From assembly GCA_964459305.1 (NCBI GenBank), contig CAYWNA010000050.1, positions 1 through 62,181 on the forward strand: a stretch of DNA of 62,181 bases, given 5' to 3'. This stretch comes from CAYWNA01 sp964459305 (GTDB taxonomy: Bacteria; Planctomycetota; Planctomycetia; Pirellulales; Pirellulaceae). The notes below the pieces were generated by a model, which was given only the letters and a program-made list of their open reading frames with translations, did not search any database and was not told the origin of the DNA. The position numbers and the translations under genes are program-made. Of this stretch, positions 1 through 8,371 are shown in pieces. How positions within the stretch are numbered: position 1 is the stretch's first letter; each line of letters starts with the position of its first letter.

Positions 1-10
1 CCACGAAGAC

Positions 11-50
11 AAAAAAAGCCGCAAAACCCAAGATAGCGAGGGCTTGCGGC
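11..50 (-). terminator. Intrinsic terminator downstream of tRNA-Glu
   Basis: On the minus strand GCCGCAA pairs with TTGCGGC (positions 44-50 and 18-24). An inner GCCC/GGGT helix extends the stem, and a run of seven T follows directly (positions 17-11). It lies about 40 nt after the tRNA 3' end in the direction of transcription, so it is read as the tRNA terminator. Confidence 0.85.
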
Positions 51-92
51 CGGTACTGACGACTTGTGGCGAATCCTGGCAAACGGAATCAG

Positions 93-165
93 TACCCCCT
101 AGGGGAGTCGAACCCCTGTCTTTGGACTGAGAATCCAATGTCCTGGGCCACTAGACGAAGGGGGC
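93..165 (-). tRNA. tRNA-Glu (anticodon CTC)
   Basis: The minus strand folds into a cloverleaf. The acceptor arm GCCCCCT pairs with AGGGGGT (one G-U at 1-72). The anticodon stem TTGGA/TCCAA encloses the loop TTCTCAG, giving anticodon CTC. The T-arm is AGGGG-TTCGACT-CCCCT, and the discriminator base is A. No CCA is encoded. The arms resemble bacterial tRNA-Glu closely (TTCGTCTAG in the D region). An intrinsic terminator follows at 11-50. Confidence 0.93.
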
Positions 166-570
166 CTTGTCGCGTAGATCGGTTCTCTTGCCGACGCCCT
201 TTAATTTGCTTTCTGCGGGCGCTTTTGTCAACTCCCGGTTATTGCCGAGCGGAACCTTGTGCCTGGAAACGTTTTCAGGCCAACGGGAACGTCGACGGCC
301 TGGGCAGGCCATCGTACTGATAAGTCCGAATGACGTAAGGGCCTCGTCAAAATCCGCAAACCGCTCCAGAGCCTCGAACTCAACCGCATTGCGGGCGCCT
401 GTTTGCGTTTGAATCGTAGAGTCCCTGCCGGCTTGTCTCGCAGTTGGATAGGCTTCAGTGGTAGAATATCACGCCGGGAAGCCCGCCCATTTGCTTGCCG
501 CTCAAGGTAATCGTTCGCTTCTGAGGACAGTCGTGAGTTCACGGCCCAAAGCATCGCTTCATGAGGACAC
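166..570. other. Intergenic region between tRNA-Glu and the first HZS-alpha-like gene
   Basis: No convincing coding frame, repeat or RNA is seen. It must hold the divergent promoters for the tRNA and for the downstream gene, but no clear -35/-10 pair can be assigned. A GAGGA ribosome binding site sits at its right end. Confidence 0.5.
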
Positions 571-3162
571 ATGAGCAAACACCTTACCATATCAGCGATT
601 CTGACGTTCGGTCTGCTTGTTGGCAGTGTATCGGCCGACGAGACCGGGAAGGCCTTGCAATTCGCCCGCGAGACCCTGGCGTTTGTCGAGCGCAGCGCGG
701 CGTGCCCCAAACTGGCTGCAGAACTCGCGGCACTTGAAAGGCGGTGCGCCGAGGCCGGAAAGGGCCACGATGCAGTCGAGGTGGAATTGCAGAAGAAGGT
801 ATGCCGGCTGCGGCGGTCGATTATCCTTTCGCACCCCGCGTTGGATTTCGACAATCTGCTGATTAACAAACGACCGCCTCCGGCGTACTCGCATCAATCC
901 CGGCAATACCTGGGACGTTACAGCCTTCCCGGCCCAGGACTGGTAGTTCTGGAGTCTTGGAAGGATGAACCTGAGGAAACGGTTCTCTTGCAGGGTAATC
1001 TGCCGCTCGGATCGGTGCTGCACCCGGACCTCTCGTTCGACGCCAAGCAAGTGCTGTTTTCCTTTTGCGATCACTCGGAGCCGGATCCCACCTTGCGGCG
1101 ATTCTTCATCTGCGAGATTGGCATCCACGGCAGCGGCCTGAGGCAACTGACCGGCACGGGCAACGATCCGCTGGCCGGCGCCGACGGTCGGGAGACGGCA
1201 TTGATCGAGGATTACGATCCATGCTACCTGCCGGACGGCGGGTTTGCATTCGTCAGCACGCGATTGCAGTCCCACGTGCGTTGCCAGTACGGGGGCCGCT
1301 ATTTCGCCAATTTTGTACTCTATCGTGCCGATGCCAACGGCTTGAATATCCGCCGGATTTCTTTTGGCGAAGCTCCGGAGTGGGAACCGAGCATGCTCGC
1401 CGACGGCCGGATCGTCTACACTCGCTGGGACTACGTAAACCGCCACGACACCTTCTTCCAGAGTCTTTGGGTCACGCGGCCCGACGGCACGGCCGTATCG
1501 CATGTTTATGGCAATTACACGAGAAACCCGTGCACGACGGCCGAACCGCGGGCTATTCCTGGCTCGCACAAAATCGTCACCACGGCCGTGGCCCATCACG
1601 GCTATACGGCCGGGTCGATCATCGTTGTCGATCCTCGCCAAGGCCAGGAGGGCGAGACGCCGATTACGCGCATCACGCCGGACATCCAGTTTCCAGAAAC
1701 GGAAGGCTGGCCCGTGGGTGCCTGCGCCAATCCGTATCCGCTCAGTGAAGATCTGTTTCTCGTCGCCTACACACCGGATACACTTGTCCGGGAAGGAAAA
1801 GTACAGCGTCCGAATGCTTACGGCATTTATCTGATCGACACGCTTGGTGGCCGCGAGTTGATCTATCGCGATCCGGACATGTCGTGTTTCTCACCGATTC
1901 CGATCAAGCCGCGTCGCAAACCGCCCGCGCTCCCTGTTGTCGAGAAACGGGACGAAGCGACGGGTGTGTTCTTCGTGAACAACGTCTATCAATCGACCCA
2001 GGCCATTCCCACCGGAAGCATCAAGAGCCTCCGCGTCGTCCGCCTGTTTGAACAGACCGTCGAAACACCGCCCAGCCGCGGCAAGGCGATCATCGACATG
2101 CCCAAACGCATCGCGGGAACGGTGCCGGTCGGCGAGGACGGATCGGCGGCCTTCCGCGCCCCGTCTGGCAAGCCTTTGTTGTTTCAGCTGTTGGACGAAA
2201 ACGGCATGGCCGTGATGAGCATGCGGACTTTGGTCTACCTGCAACCCGGCGAAGTCGCTGGCTGTGTCGGCTGTCACGACCCACGCCACTCGACCACGCG
2301 CTCGGTGGCTTTGCCTGGTGACGTGACCATCCACGACTTGAAGCCGGCAGCAGGCCCGCAATATGACGGCGGTATGAGTTTCGCACGCACCGTGCAACCC
2401 GTGCTCGACCGCTATTGCATCGACTGCCACGGACTGGACAAGACCGAAGGTGACGTCGATCTGTTGGGAACGCTCAAAGACGTCATATTTGCCTACCCAA
2501 CGTGGCCCGGCCCGAACAAAATGATCGTCAGTCGCGCGTACGAGTCGCTGATGAACCGTCCAGAACTGGTGGCAATTGCCCAACGTAATTTCGAAACCGA
2601 CATTAGCACGCCGAGGGACTACTTTGCACACGCGGGCACGCTAGCGGACATGCTGTTGGCTGGACACCCGGACGCAGAAGGCAAGGCTCGGGTGACGCTC
2701 GACCGGCAGAGCTTCCAGCGGATCGTCGACTGGCTCGATACGAACGCCATGTTCTACGGCGACTATTCCTGGAACAAAGTGGAATGGCGCAAACCGTCAC
2801 TGGAGGGCGAGAGGGCGCTGCGCGAACACATTTGCGAGACATTCGGGAAAGAGTTAACCGCGCAGCCTTTCGCGGCACTGGTGAACGTGGCGCAGCCTTT
2901 GGAAAGCCGTATTCTCAAGGCGCCCCTAGCGGCGGTTGCCGGCGGCTGGGGACAAAATGAGATGGGCGGCTGGAGCGACACCAACCGCCCAGGCTACCAG
3001 AAGATGAGCCGACTCGTCGAAGCATCCATCGCACCGCTGAAGTCCCACGATATCGCCGATACCTGCGCCCACGACCAGTGCCTCTGCGACACGTGCTGGG
3101 TGCGACACGACCGGAAACGCCGAAGGGGGCAGGTGACGACGCTAACGAACGACAGCCGCTGA
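571..3162 (+). CDS. HZS-alpha-like exported diheme beta-propeller protein (paralogue 1)
   Basis: Predicted exported c-type cytochrome-like protein of 863 residues; substrate unknown. A signal peptide covers about residues 1-22 (ends SVSA-DE). A TolB/WD40-like propeller follows, with repeated DPCYLPDGG-type and HPDLSFDAK-type blades, the arrangement seen in proteins matched to the hydrazine synthase alpha-subunit middle domain. Two heme-binding CXXCH motifs are present: CVGCH at 565-569 and CIDCH at 616-620. The C-terminus carries an odd Cys-rich tail (QCLCDTC) that the two paralogues in this window lack. The start is set by TGAGGA six bases upstream of ATG. Family assignment is from recalled motif order; actual hydrazine chemistry is not implied. 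Confidence 0.8.
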   Translation: MSKHLTISAILTFGLLVGSVSADETGKALQFARETLAFVERSAACPKLAAELAALERRCAEAGKGHDAVEVELQKKVCRLRRSIILSHPALDFDNLLINKRPPPAYSHQSRQYLGRYSLPGPGLVVLESWKDEPEETVLLQGNLPLGSVLHPDLSFDAKQVLFSFCDHSEPDPTLRRFFICEIGIHGSGLRQLTGTGNDPLAGADGRETALIEDYDPCYLPDGGFAFVSTRLQSHVRCQYGGRYFANFVLYRADANGLNIRRISFGEAPEWEPSMLADGRIVYTRWDYVNRHDTFFQSLWVTRPDGTAVSHVYGNYTRNPCTTAEPRAIPGSHKIVTTAVAHHGYTAGSIIVVDPRQGQEGETPITRITPDIQFPETEGWPVGACANPYPLSEDLFLVAYTPDTLVREGKVQRPNAYGIYLIDTLGGRELIYRDPDMSCFSPIPIKPRRKPPALPVVEKRDEATGVFFVNNVYQSTQAIPTGSIKSLRVVRLFEQTVETPPSRGKAIIDMPKRIAGTVPVGEDGSAAFRAPSGKPLLFQLLDENGMAVMSMRTLVYLQPGEVAGCVGCHDPRHSTTRSVALPGDVTIHDLKPAAGPQYDGGMSFARTVQPVLDRYCIDCHGLDKTEGDVDLLGTLKDVIFAYPTWPGPNKMIVSRAYESLMNRPELVAIAQRNFETDISTPRDYFAHAGTLADMLLAGHPDAEGKARVTLDRQSFQRIVDWLDTNAMFYGDYSWNKVEWRKPSLEGERALREHICETFGKELTAQPFAALVNVAQPLESRILKAPLAAVAGGWGQNEMGGWSDTNRPGYQKMSRLVEASIAPLKSHDIADTCAHDQCLCDTCWVRHDRKRRRGQVTTLTNDSR

Positions 3163-3194
3163 GGCAAGTCGCAGGAAATGAACTACCCGCGTCT

Positions 3195-3259
3195 TGTAGC
3201 CGAAGTCGCCAGACTTTGGTCTGTGGAGAGTCAACCAAACTCTGGCGAGTTCGGCTACG
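3195..3259. repeat. Dispersed palindrome family 1, copy A
   Basis: Imperfect inverted repeat with 26-nt arms (3195-3220 and 3234-3259) and a 13-nt loop. The arms pair except for two internal G-G and C-C oppositions and one end position. It is related to copies at 38581-38646 and 14993-15058; copy B is essentially the reverse complement of this one. It lies just after the stop codon of the upstream gene and could act in 3' end formation. Confidence 0.85.
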
Positions 3260-3401
3260 GGTAGGCTATTCATTGCGAGTTGCCTGAGAAAAAGCAATGC
3301 AGGGGACACTTGGGACATTCCAGAATGCCACTTTCCCTCCCAATCAAGACGCTATAGAGCCAGAATGAACCGAGGTGTGCGCGTCGCACTCCGTTCCACA
3401 T

Positions 3402-3454
3402 CATCCGTGTAACTCTATCCGTGTGCGTCTCGCAACGGACTACGCACATGGATA
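3402..3454. repeat. Dispersed palindrome family 4, copy 1
   Basis: TATCCGTGTGCG (3416-3427) is matched by CGCACATGGATA (3443-3454) with one mismatch. The 35 bases from 3402 to 3436 closely match 45812-45846, where a perfect 13-bp version occurs. It lies in the gap between convergent genes. Confidence 0.7.
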
Positions 3455-3478
3455 TGCCGCCGCCGGTTTGGAATGCCC

Positions 3479-3531
3479 GTTGGAGTACAGCCTTTAGGCT
3501 GCGGGGGACAGGCTAAAGCCTGGACTCCAAC
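3479..3531. repeat. Imperfect palindrome
   Basis: 23-nt arms 3479-3501 (GTTGGAGTACAGCC...) and 3509-3531 (...CCTGGACTCCAAC) around a 7-nt loop, with three mismatches. No second copy is seen in this window. Confidence 0.75.
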
Positions 3532-3590
3532 AACCGGCCGCGGCATAGAAGCACACGGATGCAAGACTTGACCGAGTCTTTCGAATGGCT

Positions 3591-4907
3591 CTAATCCCTC
3601 TTCTTGTCCGCTGGCTGGCTACTCCACGCAACTTTGGTGGACGCAGTATAGGCGTCGTACCTTGCCTTCAGTGCCTCGTAGTCCCCAACACCACGGTGTA
3701 GCCAAAGACGATACGGGAGTCGGAACGGCTTGTCGGGTTCGAAGGTGCGCGTCTTTATGCCTGGCCAGCCGACGCACAAGGGACCGTAGTGTCGAGTGAG
3801 CCAGGTGGGCGGATAATCGGGATGTGCCGGATGCACGAACACGGCGCCGCCGCTGCGGTCCGGGGCGTTTTCGAATCCGGCGGTCAGGTCGGCCCAGGCG
3901 AGCGGCGTTTCTTTCAGATCTCCGCTGGTCGGCCCATCGGGCACGGTAATCGTCACGCCGCCTCGGTCTCGCACTGCAAATCGCGCCGTCAGCCCACCGT
4001 AGCTTTTGCCGCCGGCGCCCTGCAACGCAATCTTCTCGTTCGGGACGAAGAACATATCGATGTCGATCGACCGCTCTCCGTCGCCGCACTGGTAGACGCG
4101 GACCCAAATGCGTTCGGTCATCACCTGTTGCTCGCCAACGAACCATCCGTTTTCGACGCCCAAGACAGCGGCCACCGGGCCGGCCTGCTGATGCAGCCAA
4201 CGGACAAATCGCTGCTTGATGTTGCGGTACATCCACGTGTCGTATTGTTTATCGCCGACACCCACGTGGGGCCACGCCCAGAAGATGCCGTGATGATGGA
4301 AATGATCGCGAGGAAAATCGTCGGTGAGCACTTCGCCATCGAGTCCCCATATGGGATGGATGTAGCAGCCACGCTCGCGGCGATGGTCTGTCTCTGGCAC
4401 ATCTTCGCCTACGATCGTGCCGTAGTTGTACGCCAGCACCGGCTTGTCGTCGTCCGTGATTTTGAGCGAACGGTCGTCAACCGTCGCCAGTTCGAAAGGG
4501 CTCGATGCGGCCGCGTCAGTGCACTGGAGCTCGAATTTCCTTTCGCCGTCGGTTCCCGCTTTCGGCGGAATGACCGCTACCAGGCGACCGCGGTCCTTAG
4601 CGACCGTGCCATCTGCGGACACTTGCGGCACAAGCTGTACAGGCACCGCCGCCGTCTCGCCGTCGCCTTCAACAAGCTGCAAGGCGGCTGCCTCGACCGA
4701 AAAGCACGGGGGCAGATCGACGGCAACGCGCAGCGGAAGCGACTTCCCAGGGGCGACAAGCACATTCGCTTCGTCTGCTCCGGTTGTCGCTGCAAGGCAC
4801 GACAGAACGAGCGCTGCGAAGAAGGCGAAGCGAACAAGCTCTTGCGTCGCGCGGCTCCATCGACAAATCTGGGTGGTGAACGGCTGGGCGTGAGTACACA
4901 GTTTCAT
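3591..4907 (-). CDS. DUF6807 (PmoA-like) exported protein
   Basis: Protein of 438 residues. A membrane segment or uncleaved signal lies near residues 24-44 (FAFFAALVLSCLAATTGA). The central and C-terminal part carries the family signature HPIWGLDGEVLTDDFP followed by DHFHHHGIFWAWPHV, the His-rich stretch typical of proteins annotated methane oxygenase PmoA-like or DUF6807. There is no sign of a real methane monooxygenase: the protein is soluble and jelly-roll-like in this family. A strong GAGGAG site precedes ATG. The gene follows the second HZS-alpha-like gene by 56 bp on the same strand, so the two may be co-transcribed. The enzymatic role of the family is not established. Confidence 0.75.
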   Translation of the reverse strand: MKLCTHAQPFTTQICRWSRATQELVRFAFFAALVLSCLAATTGADEANVLVAPGKSLPLRVAVDLPPCFSVEAAALQLVEGDGETAAVPVQLVPQVSADGTVAKDRGRLVAVIPPKAGTDGERKFELQCTDAAASSPFELATVDDRSLKITDDDKPVLAYNYGTIVGEDVPETDHRRERGCYIHPIWGLDGEVLTDDFPRDHFHHHGIFWAWPHVGVGDKQYDTWMYRNIKQRFVRWLHQQAGPVAAVLGVENGWFVGEQQVMTERIWVRVYQCGDGERSIDIDMFFVPNEKIALQGAGGKSYGGLTARFAVRDRGGVTITVPDGPTSGDLKETPLAWADLTAGFENAPDRSGGAVFVHPAHPDYPPTWLTRHYGPLCVGWPGIKTRTFEPDKPFRLPYRLWLHRGVGDYEALKARYDAYTASTKVAWSSQPADKKRD

Positions 4908-4963
4908 GGATGCTCTCCTCGCGTCGTAGAGTTTTGCATTTGATCATAGCCCTGGACGTAATG

Positions 4964-7900
4964 TCAGTCGACCACCGTCTGCCTGTCGTCGTAGACTTTT
5001 CTACCGCTGCGAATCGCCTCGCGGTTGCGTCGCTCCACCTGCTGGCGAAGGGCGTACTTCTCCTCGCGCCGTTGATCGACGTCGCAGGGCCGAAAGCCGG
5101 GCATGTCGGCACGCGGTCGCTTATCGAGCATCCGCGTGCCGGCCTCGATGATCGACAGGGCTTCCTTGTAGCGGGAATCGTCCTTATCGTCGAACTTCGC
5201 CAGACAAGGACTCAACTCCGGCCGGTCGAAGCTGACCTGAGGACCACGATTGCCATGATAGTTCATCAGGTTGTTGAAATTCACCCCCGTCAGTTCGCTC
5301 AACCGGCCTAGCTGTTTCTGGTCCAACGGGCAACGCCCGGTGCGACTGTTCGGATAGGCACAGGAATAGGTGGGATAGTAAACGGCGTTGAGATCGACCC
5401 AAGTGATGATCCGATCCAGCTCTTCCCTGCCGAGCGCAACTGTTTCGTGCCCGGGATACTCCGGATCGCGCAACACCTGAACCAGTTTGCTGGCGTGTGA
5501 GCCCCAAGAGTAAGCTTGTTGCACCTCGGCCGGGCCGCCGCCGACGGATTTGACGTACCCTTTCCGCCACAGCTCGTTGTAGGCGGTGTTGAAGGCGAGC
5601 GTCCGGTCGGGGGCAAGATTGAGTTTGCTGCCGGCCTCCTCGCCGTAATCGTGGCACCCAACGCAGTGTTTGTCCAATACGGGCTGCACTTCGGCGGCGA
5701 AGCCAAACAACCGGGGCGGGCCGTACCACGGGTCGAGCCGGCTGGGGGGCCGCTGTAACGCCAGCGGACTCGATTCGCCGACCCATTGCGCGGCGCCGCG
5801 GCGCTCTTCGTGACAGCCAACACAACCGGTGCGTTCGCCTGATTGCAGTACCGTCCCGCTGCGCATCGATTGGATCATCATGCCCTTCTCGTCGAGAAGC
5901 TGGAAATAGACGAACGTGTCCGACGGAACAGAGAAGTGTGCAGAGCCATCCTTTTCGACGGGCACGCTGCCAAGGATCCGTTTGTTCTCCAGACTGTGCC
6001 AGTTCATGCCCGGCGCCGTGTAGCCCTGCCCGTTCCACCGGCCCGGCGACCAGTGCCGCTTTTCGGGCGACTCGACGACGCGCAGATACTTCACCGAGCC
6101 GCGTTTCACTCCCTGCATATGTGTGCCCTGGTACACGTCGGCCACGTATAAGATCCCCTCGCCACCGGTGAAATCACGCCGAGCGGATACGTTCGGCGGG
6201 CGAGGACGGGTCCGCACGGGCATCGGATCGTAACAACCCGGTCCCTCGGTGTGCAGCAGAATCTCGTTGCCGAAAACATCGAGCAAGTAAATGCCCGTCT
6301 GCTCGCCTTTGCCGATCATGCGGGAACAGAGGAAGTACTTGTCGGACAGCGGCCAGGGATCTTCGTATTTGATGCGGACGCTTCTGGCGTGATGGTCGCA
6401 GTCGAAAGCCCCGCCAATGCGAACGGAACCGGCAGCGGCGGCGGGCCAGGTGCGCAACACCGGGCGGCGGCCGTCGATTCCCATGCGGCGGTCGATGATT
6501 CCCATCGCGCCCCATAGCCGATCGTGGTGTGGTCCCAAAATGCAAACGAACCTCTGAGTGTCGGGTATCAGGTGCGCGTTGAATACCGCGCCAGGCACGG
6601 CTGTATTGTTGCCCCAGTACACGGCTTGGTTCGTACCGGCGGGGTCGACCGTCCATAGGCCGTGGGCATCGCCGAAATTGCGGTCGACGTATTCCCAGCG
6701 GGCGTACAGGATCCGGCCGTCGGGCAGAAGCGACGCGTGGTTGTCGAAGAGCGTATTCTTGGTGATCTGGTGAATATTGGCACCGTCGGCTTCCATGCGA
6801 AACAAATTCGCCCCGCTGTCCCGGCTGCACATGTTGTATTTCGGCTCCCGCGTCGAGGAAAACACAATGCTGTCGTCGGGCAAGTAGATCGGATCAAAAT
6901 CGCATACGTCTGCTGCCGTAGTGAGTTGCCGCAGGCCGCTGCCATCGACATTGATCTCACAGATGTGGTAGTCCTCCTGCCGATTGCGGCGCATGGCGAA
7001 GACGACTCTGTCGGCATCGAAATGAAGATCTGGATCGCGTGCCACGCCGTCAGGAACTTCGATCATCGTCTTCGCCTCACCGTCGCCGGCCAAATCGATC
7101 ATCTTCATCGCCCCGCCACCTTGAAACAGCTCGGCGTGGTCGATGCCCCGATCCGGATTGAATTCGCCCGTATGAAACAGCGTGTCGATGGCGTGATAGT
7201 GACTGCGATACTGGTGTCGCACCACAAACAGAATCGGCTGTGCACTGACCAGCGGATTGGCGATCAGAGCCTCGCGTTGGAGACCTTCGAACTCCTGCGC
7301 GAGGCTCTCCGTCTGATCGGGCTTTTCTTGTGCCGCCTGTTGCTGGACATGTTCGAGCCGATCTAGGAACTCGCGCCCGCGCCGATAGCGATTGGGGAAC
7401 GTCTCGATCAAATCCTCAATGGCCGATCGCAATGCCGCGTAGTTCGGCTTGCGTGGCTGCGCACTGGCGATCGCAGCAGGCGGCTTGACCGTTTCCGCCG
7501 GCGGAATCTTGGGCACGACCAGCCCATCAGGATAGATCCACAGCACGTCCCAGAACTCTTGTCCAAGGTTGTCGTGGGTGAACGTGAGACTCTGGACTGC
7601 GTACTCGAAGTGAAACTGCTTTTCGCGGACGGTTTGATCGCCTTTCTCCAATACTTCTTCGAGCAACTTATGTTCTTTCCCGTCAGCGTCCGTTGCTACC
7701 ACGGTGAATTTCAATCCGTTCGACGTCAATCGGGCCGTCCAGTCCGTGAGTGCGTATTGGAGCGTGAACGGATGGCCTTCTGGCAAGTTCACATCCAATC
7801 GGGCATTGAGCACGTTGCCGTTGGGAAAGGAAAGCATGAGCAGCCCGCCTCGCCGCTGATCACGAACCCACGCCTCGCCCAACGATATGAAATCCCGGCT

Positions 7901-8179
7901 ATCCCCCACCCACTCGAACCCGCCCGCCATTTGGTGATCTTCGTTGTTGTTGCCGCACCGCTCCCGCCACACATACTCGCGATTGCCCTTATCCCAGACA
8001 CGGACCGTCTGCGGCGAAAACGAGATGGGCCTGCTCGCGCCGCCGTCCGTTCTATTGGCTCGCGGCTCAGCGGACCAGGCTGGCGATGACAACGCGCCCA
8101 GAACCACGCAACCAGCGAACAGGCAGCATCGTTTGTTCATCGCACCGTTCCAACGAATCGAGTCTTTCGATTGAGACAT
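4964..8179 (-). CDS. HZS-alpha-like exported diheme beta-propeller protein (paralogue 2)
   Basis: Protein of 1071 residues. The ATG at 8179 is chosen because GAGGAG sits four bases upstream; a longer frame to 8230 lacks a site. A hydrophobic signal (CCLFAGCVVLGALSSPAWSA) starts about residue 17, followed by an N-terminal beta domain, a TolB-like propeller (FDPIYLPDDSIVFSSTR, NHASLLPDGRILYARW), then two CXXCH heme motifs, CVGCH at 786-790 and CVGCH at 839-843. Propeller blade order and heme spacing parallel the other two paralogues. It is probably periplasmic. The upstream C25-like gene and the downstream DUF6807 gene run in the same direction. Redox partner and substrate are unknown. Confidence 0.8.
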   Translation of the reverse strand: MSQSKDSIRWNGAMNKRCCLFAGCVVLGALSSPAWSAEPRANRTDGGASRPISFSPQTVRVWDKGNREYVWRERCGNNNEDHQMAGGFEWVGDSRDFISLGEAWVRDQRRGGLLMLSFPNGNVLNARLDVNLPEGHPFTLQYALTDWTARLTSNGLKFTVVATDADGKEHKLLEEVLEKGDQTVREKQFHFEYAVQSLTFTHDNLGQEFWDVLWIYPDGLVVPKIPPAETVKPPAAIASAQPRKPNYAALRSAIEDLIETFPNRYRRGREFLDRLEHVQQQAAQEKPDQTESLAQEFEGLQREALIANPLVSAQPILFVVRHQYRSHYHAIDTLFHTGEFNPDRGIDHAELFQGGGAMKMIDLAGDGEAKTMIEVPDGVARDPDLHFDADRVVFAMRRNRQEDYHICEINVDGSGLRQLTTAADVCDFDPIYLPDDSIVFSSTREPKYNMCSRDSGANLFRMEADGANIHQITKNTLFDNHASLLPDGRILYARWEYVDRNFGDAHGLWTVDPAGTNQAVYWGNNTAVPGAVFNAHLIPDTQRFVCILGPHHDRLWGAMGIIDRRMGIDGRRPVLRTWPAAAAGSVRIGGAFDCDHHARSVRIKYEDPWPLSDKYFLCSRMIGKGEQTGIYLLDVFGNEILLHTEGPGCYDPMPVRTRPRPPNVSARRDFTGGEGILYVADVYQGTHMQGVKRGSVKYLRVVESPEKRHWSPGRWNGQGYTAPGMNWHSLENKRILGSVPVEKDGSAHFSVPSDTFVYFQLLDEKGMMIQSMRSGTVLQSGERTGCVGCHEERRGAAQWVGESSPLALQRPPSRLDPWYGPPRLFGFAAEVQPVLDKHCVGCHDYGEEAGSKLNLAPDRTLAFNTAYNELWRKGYVKSVGGGPAEVQQAYSWGSHASKLVQVLRDPEYPGHETVALGREELDRIITWVDLNAVYYPTYSCAYPNSRTGRCPLDQKQLGRLSELTGVNFNNLMNYHGNRGPQVSFDRPELSPCLAKFDDKDDSRYKEALSIIEAGTRMLDKRPRADMPGFRPCDVDQRREEKYALRQQVERRNREAIRSGRKVYDDRQTVVD

Positions 8180-8281
8180 CGGCTCCTCGAATATCTTTCT
8201 GTCCGCTCCCTGGGCGGGAACAGGATCCACAACAGCTTTCGTGAATCGCTATACCGCGATCCGTGAGGATTGGCATATTCT

Positions 8282-8371
8282 CTCGTTTAACCGCAAGCCG
8301 GAGGCGTGCGTGAGCGTTCATGGGGCGCGAGCACTCGCGGCGCGCACGCCTCCGGCTTGCGGTTAAACGAG
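8282..8371. repeat. Dispersed palindrome family 2, perfect copy
   Basis: Perfect 29-bp inverted repeat: 8282-8310 and 8343-8371, 32-nt loop, outer ends CTCGTTTAACCGC / GCGGTTAAACGAG. The same 13-nt ends flank the palindrome at 9961-10046. The outer arm supplies the TAA stop of the C25-like gene, so the last roughly 28 residues of that protein are encoded by the repeat. Confidence 0.95.

Noticed and set aside
93..165. Integration site of a mobile island at tRNA-Glu
   Set aside because: No integrase gene and no direct repeat of the tRNA 3' end were found in the window.
228..1641. Long minus-strand reading frames opposite the first gene
   Set aside because: They are high-GC shadows without family motifs, signal or ribosome sites, opposite a clear gene.
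571..3162. Hydrazine synthase, hence an anammox organism
   Set aside because: Only alpha-like proteins are present. No beta/gamma subunits, hydroxylamine or nitrite genes are seen, and similar proteins are widespread in heterotrophic planctomycetes.
3591..4907. Particulate methane monooxygenase subunit
   Set aside because: The PmoA label for this family is historical. The sequence is not a polytopic membrane protein and lacks the copper-site layout.
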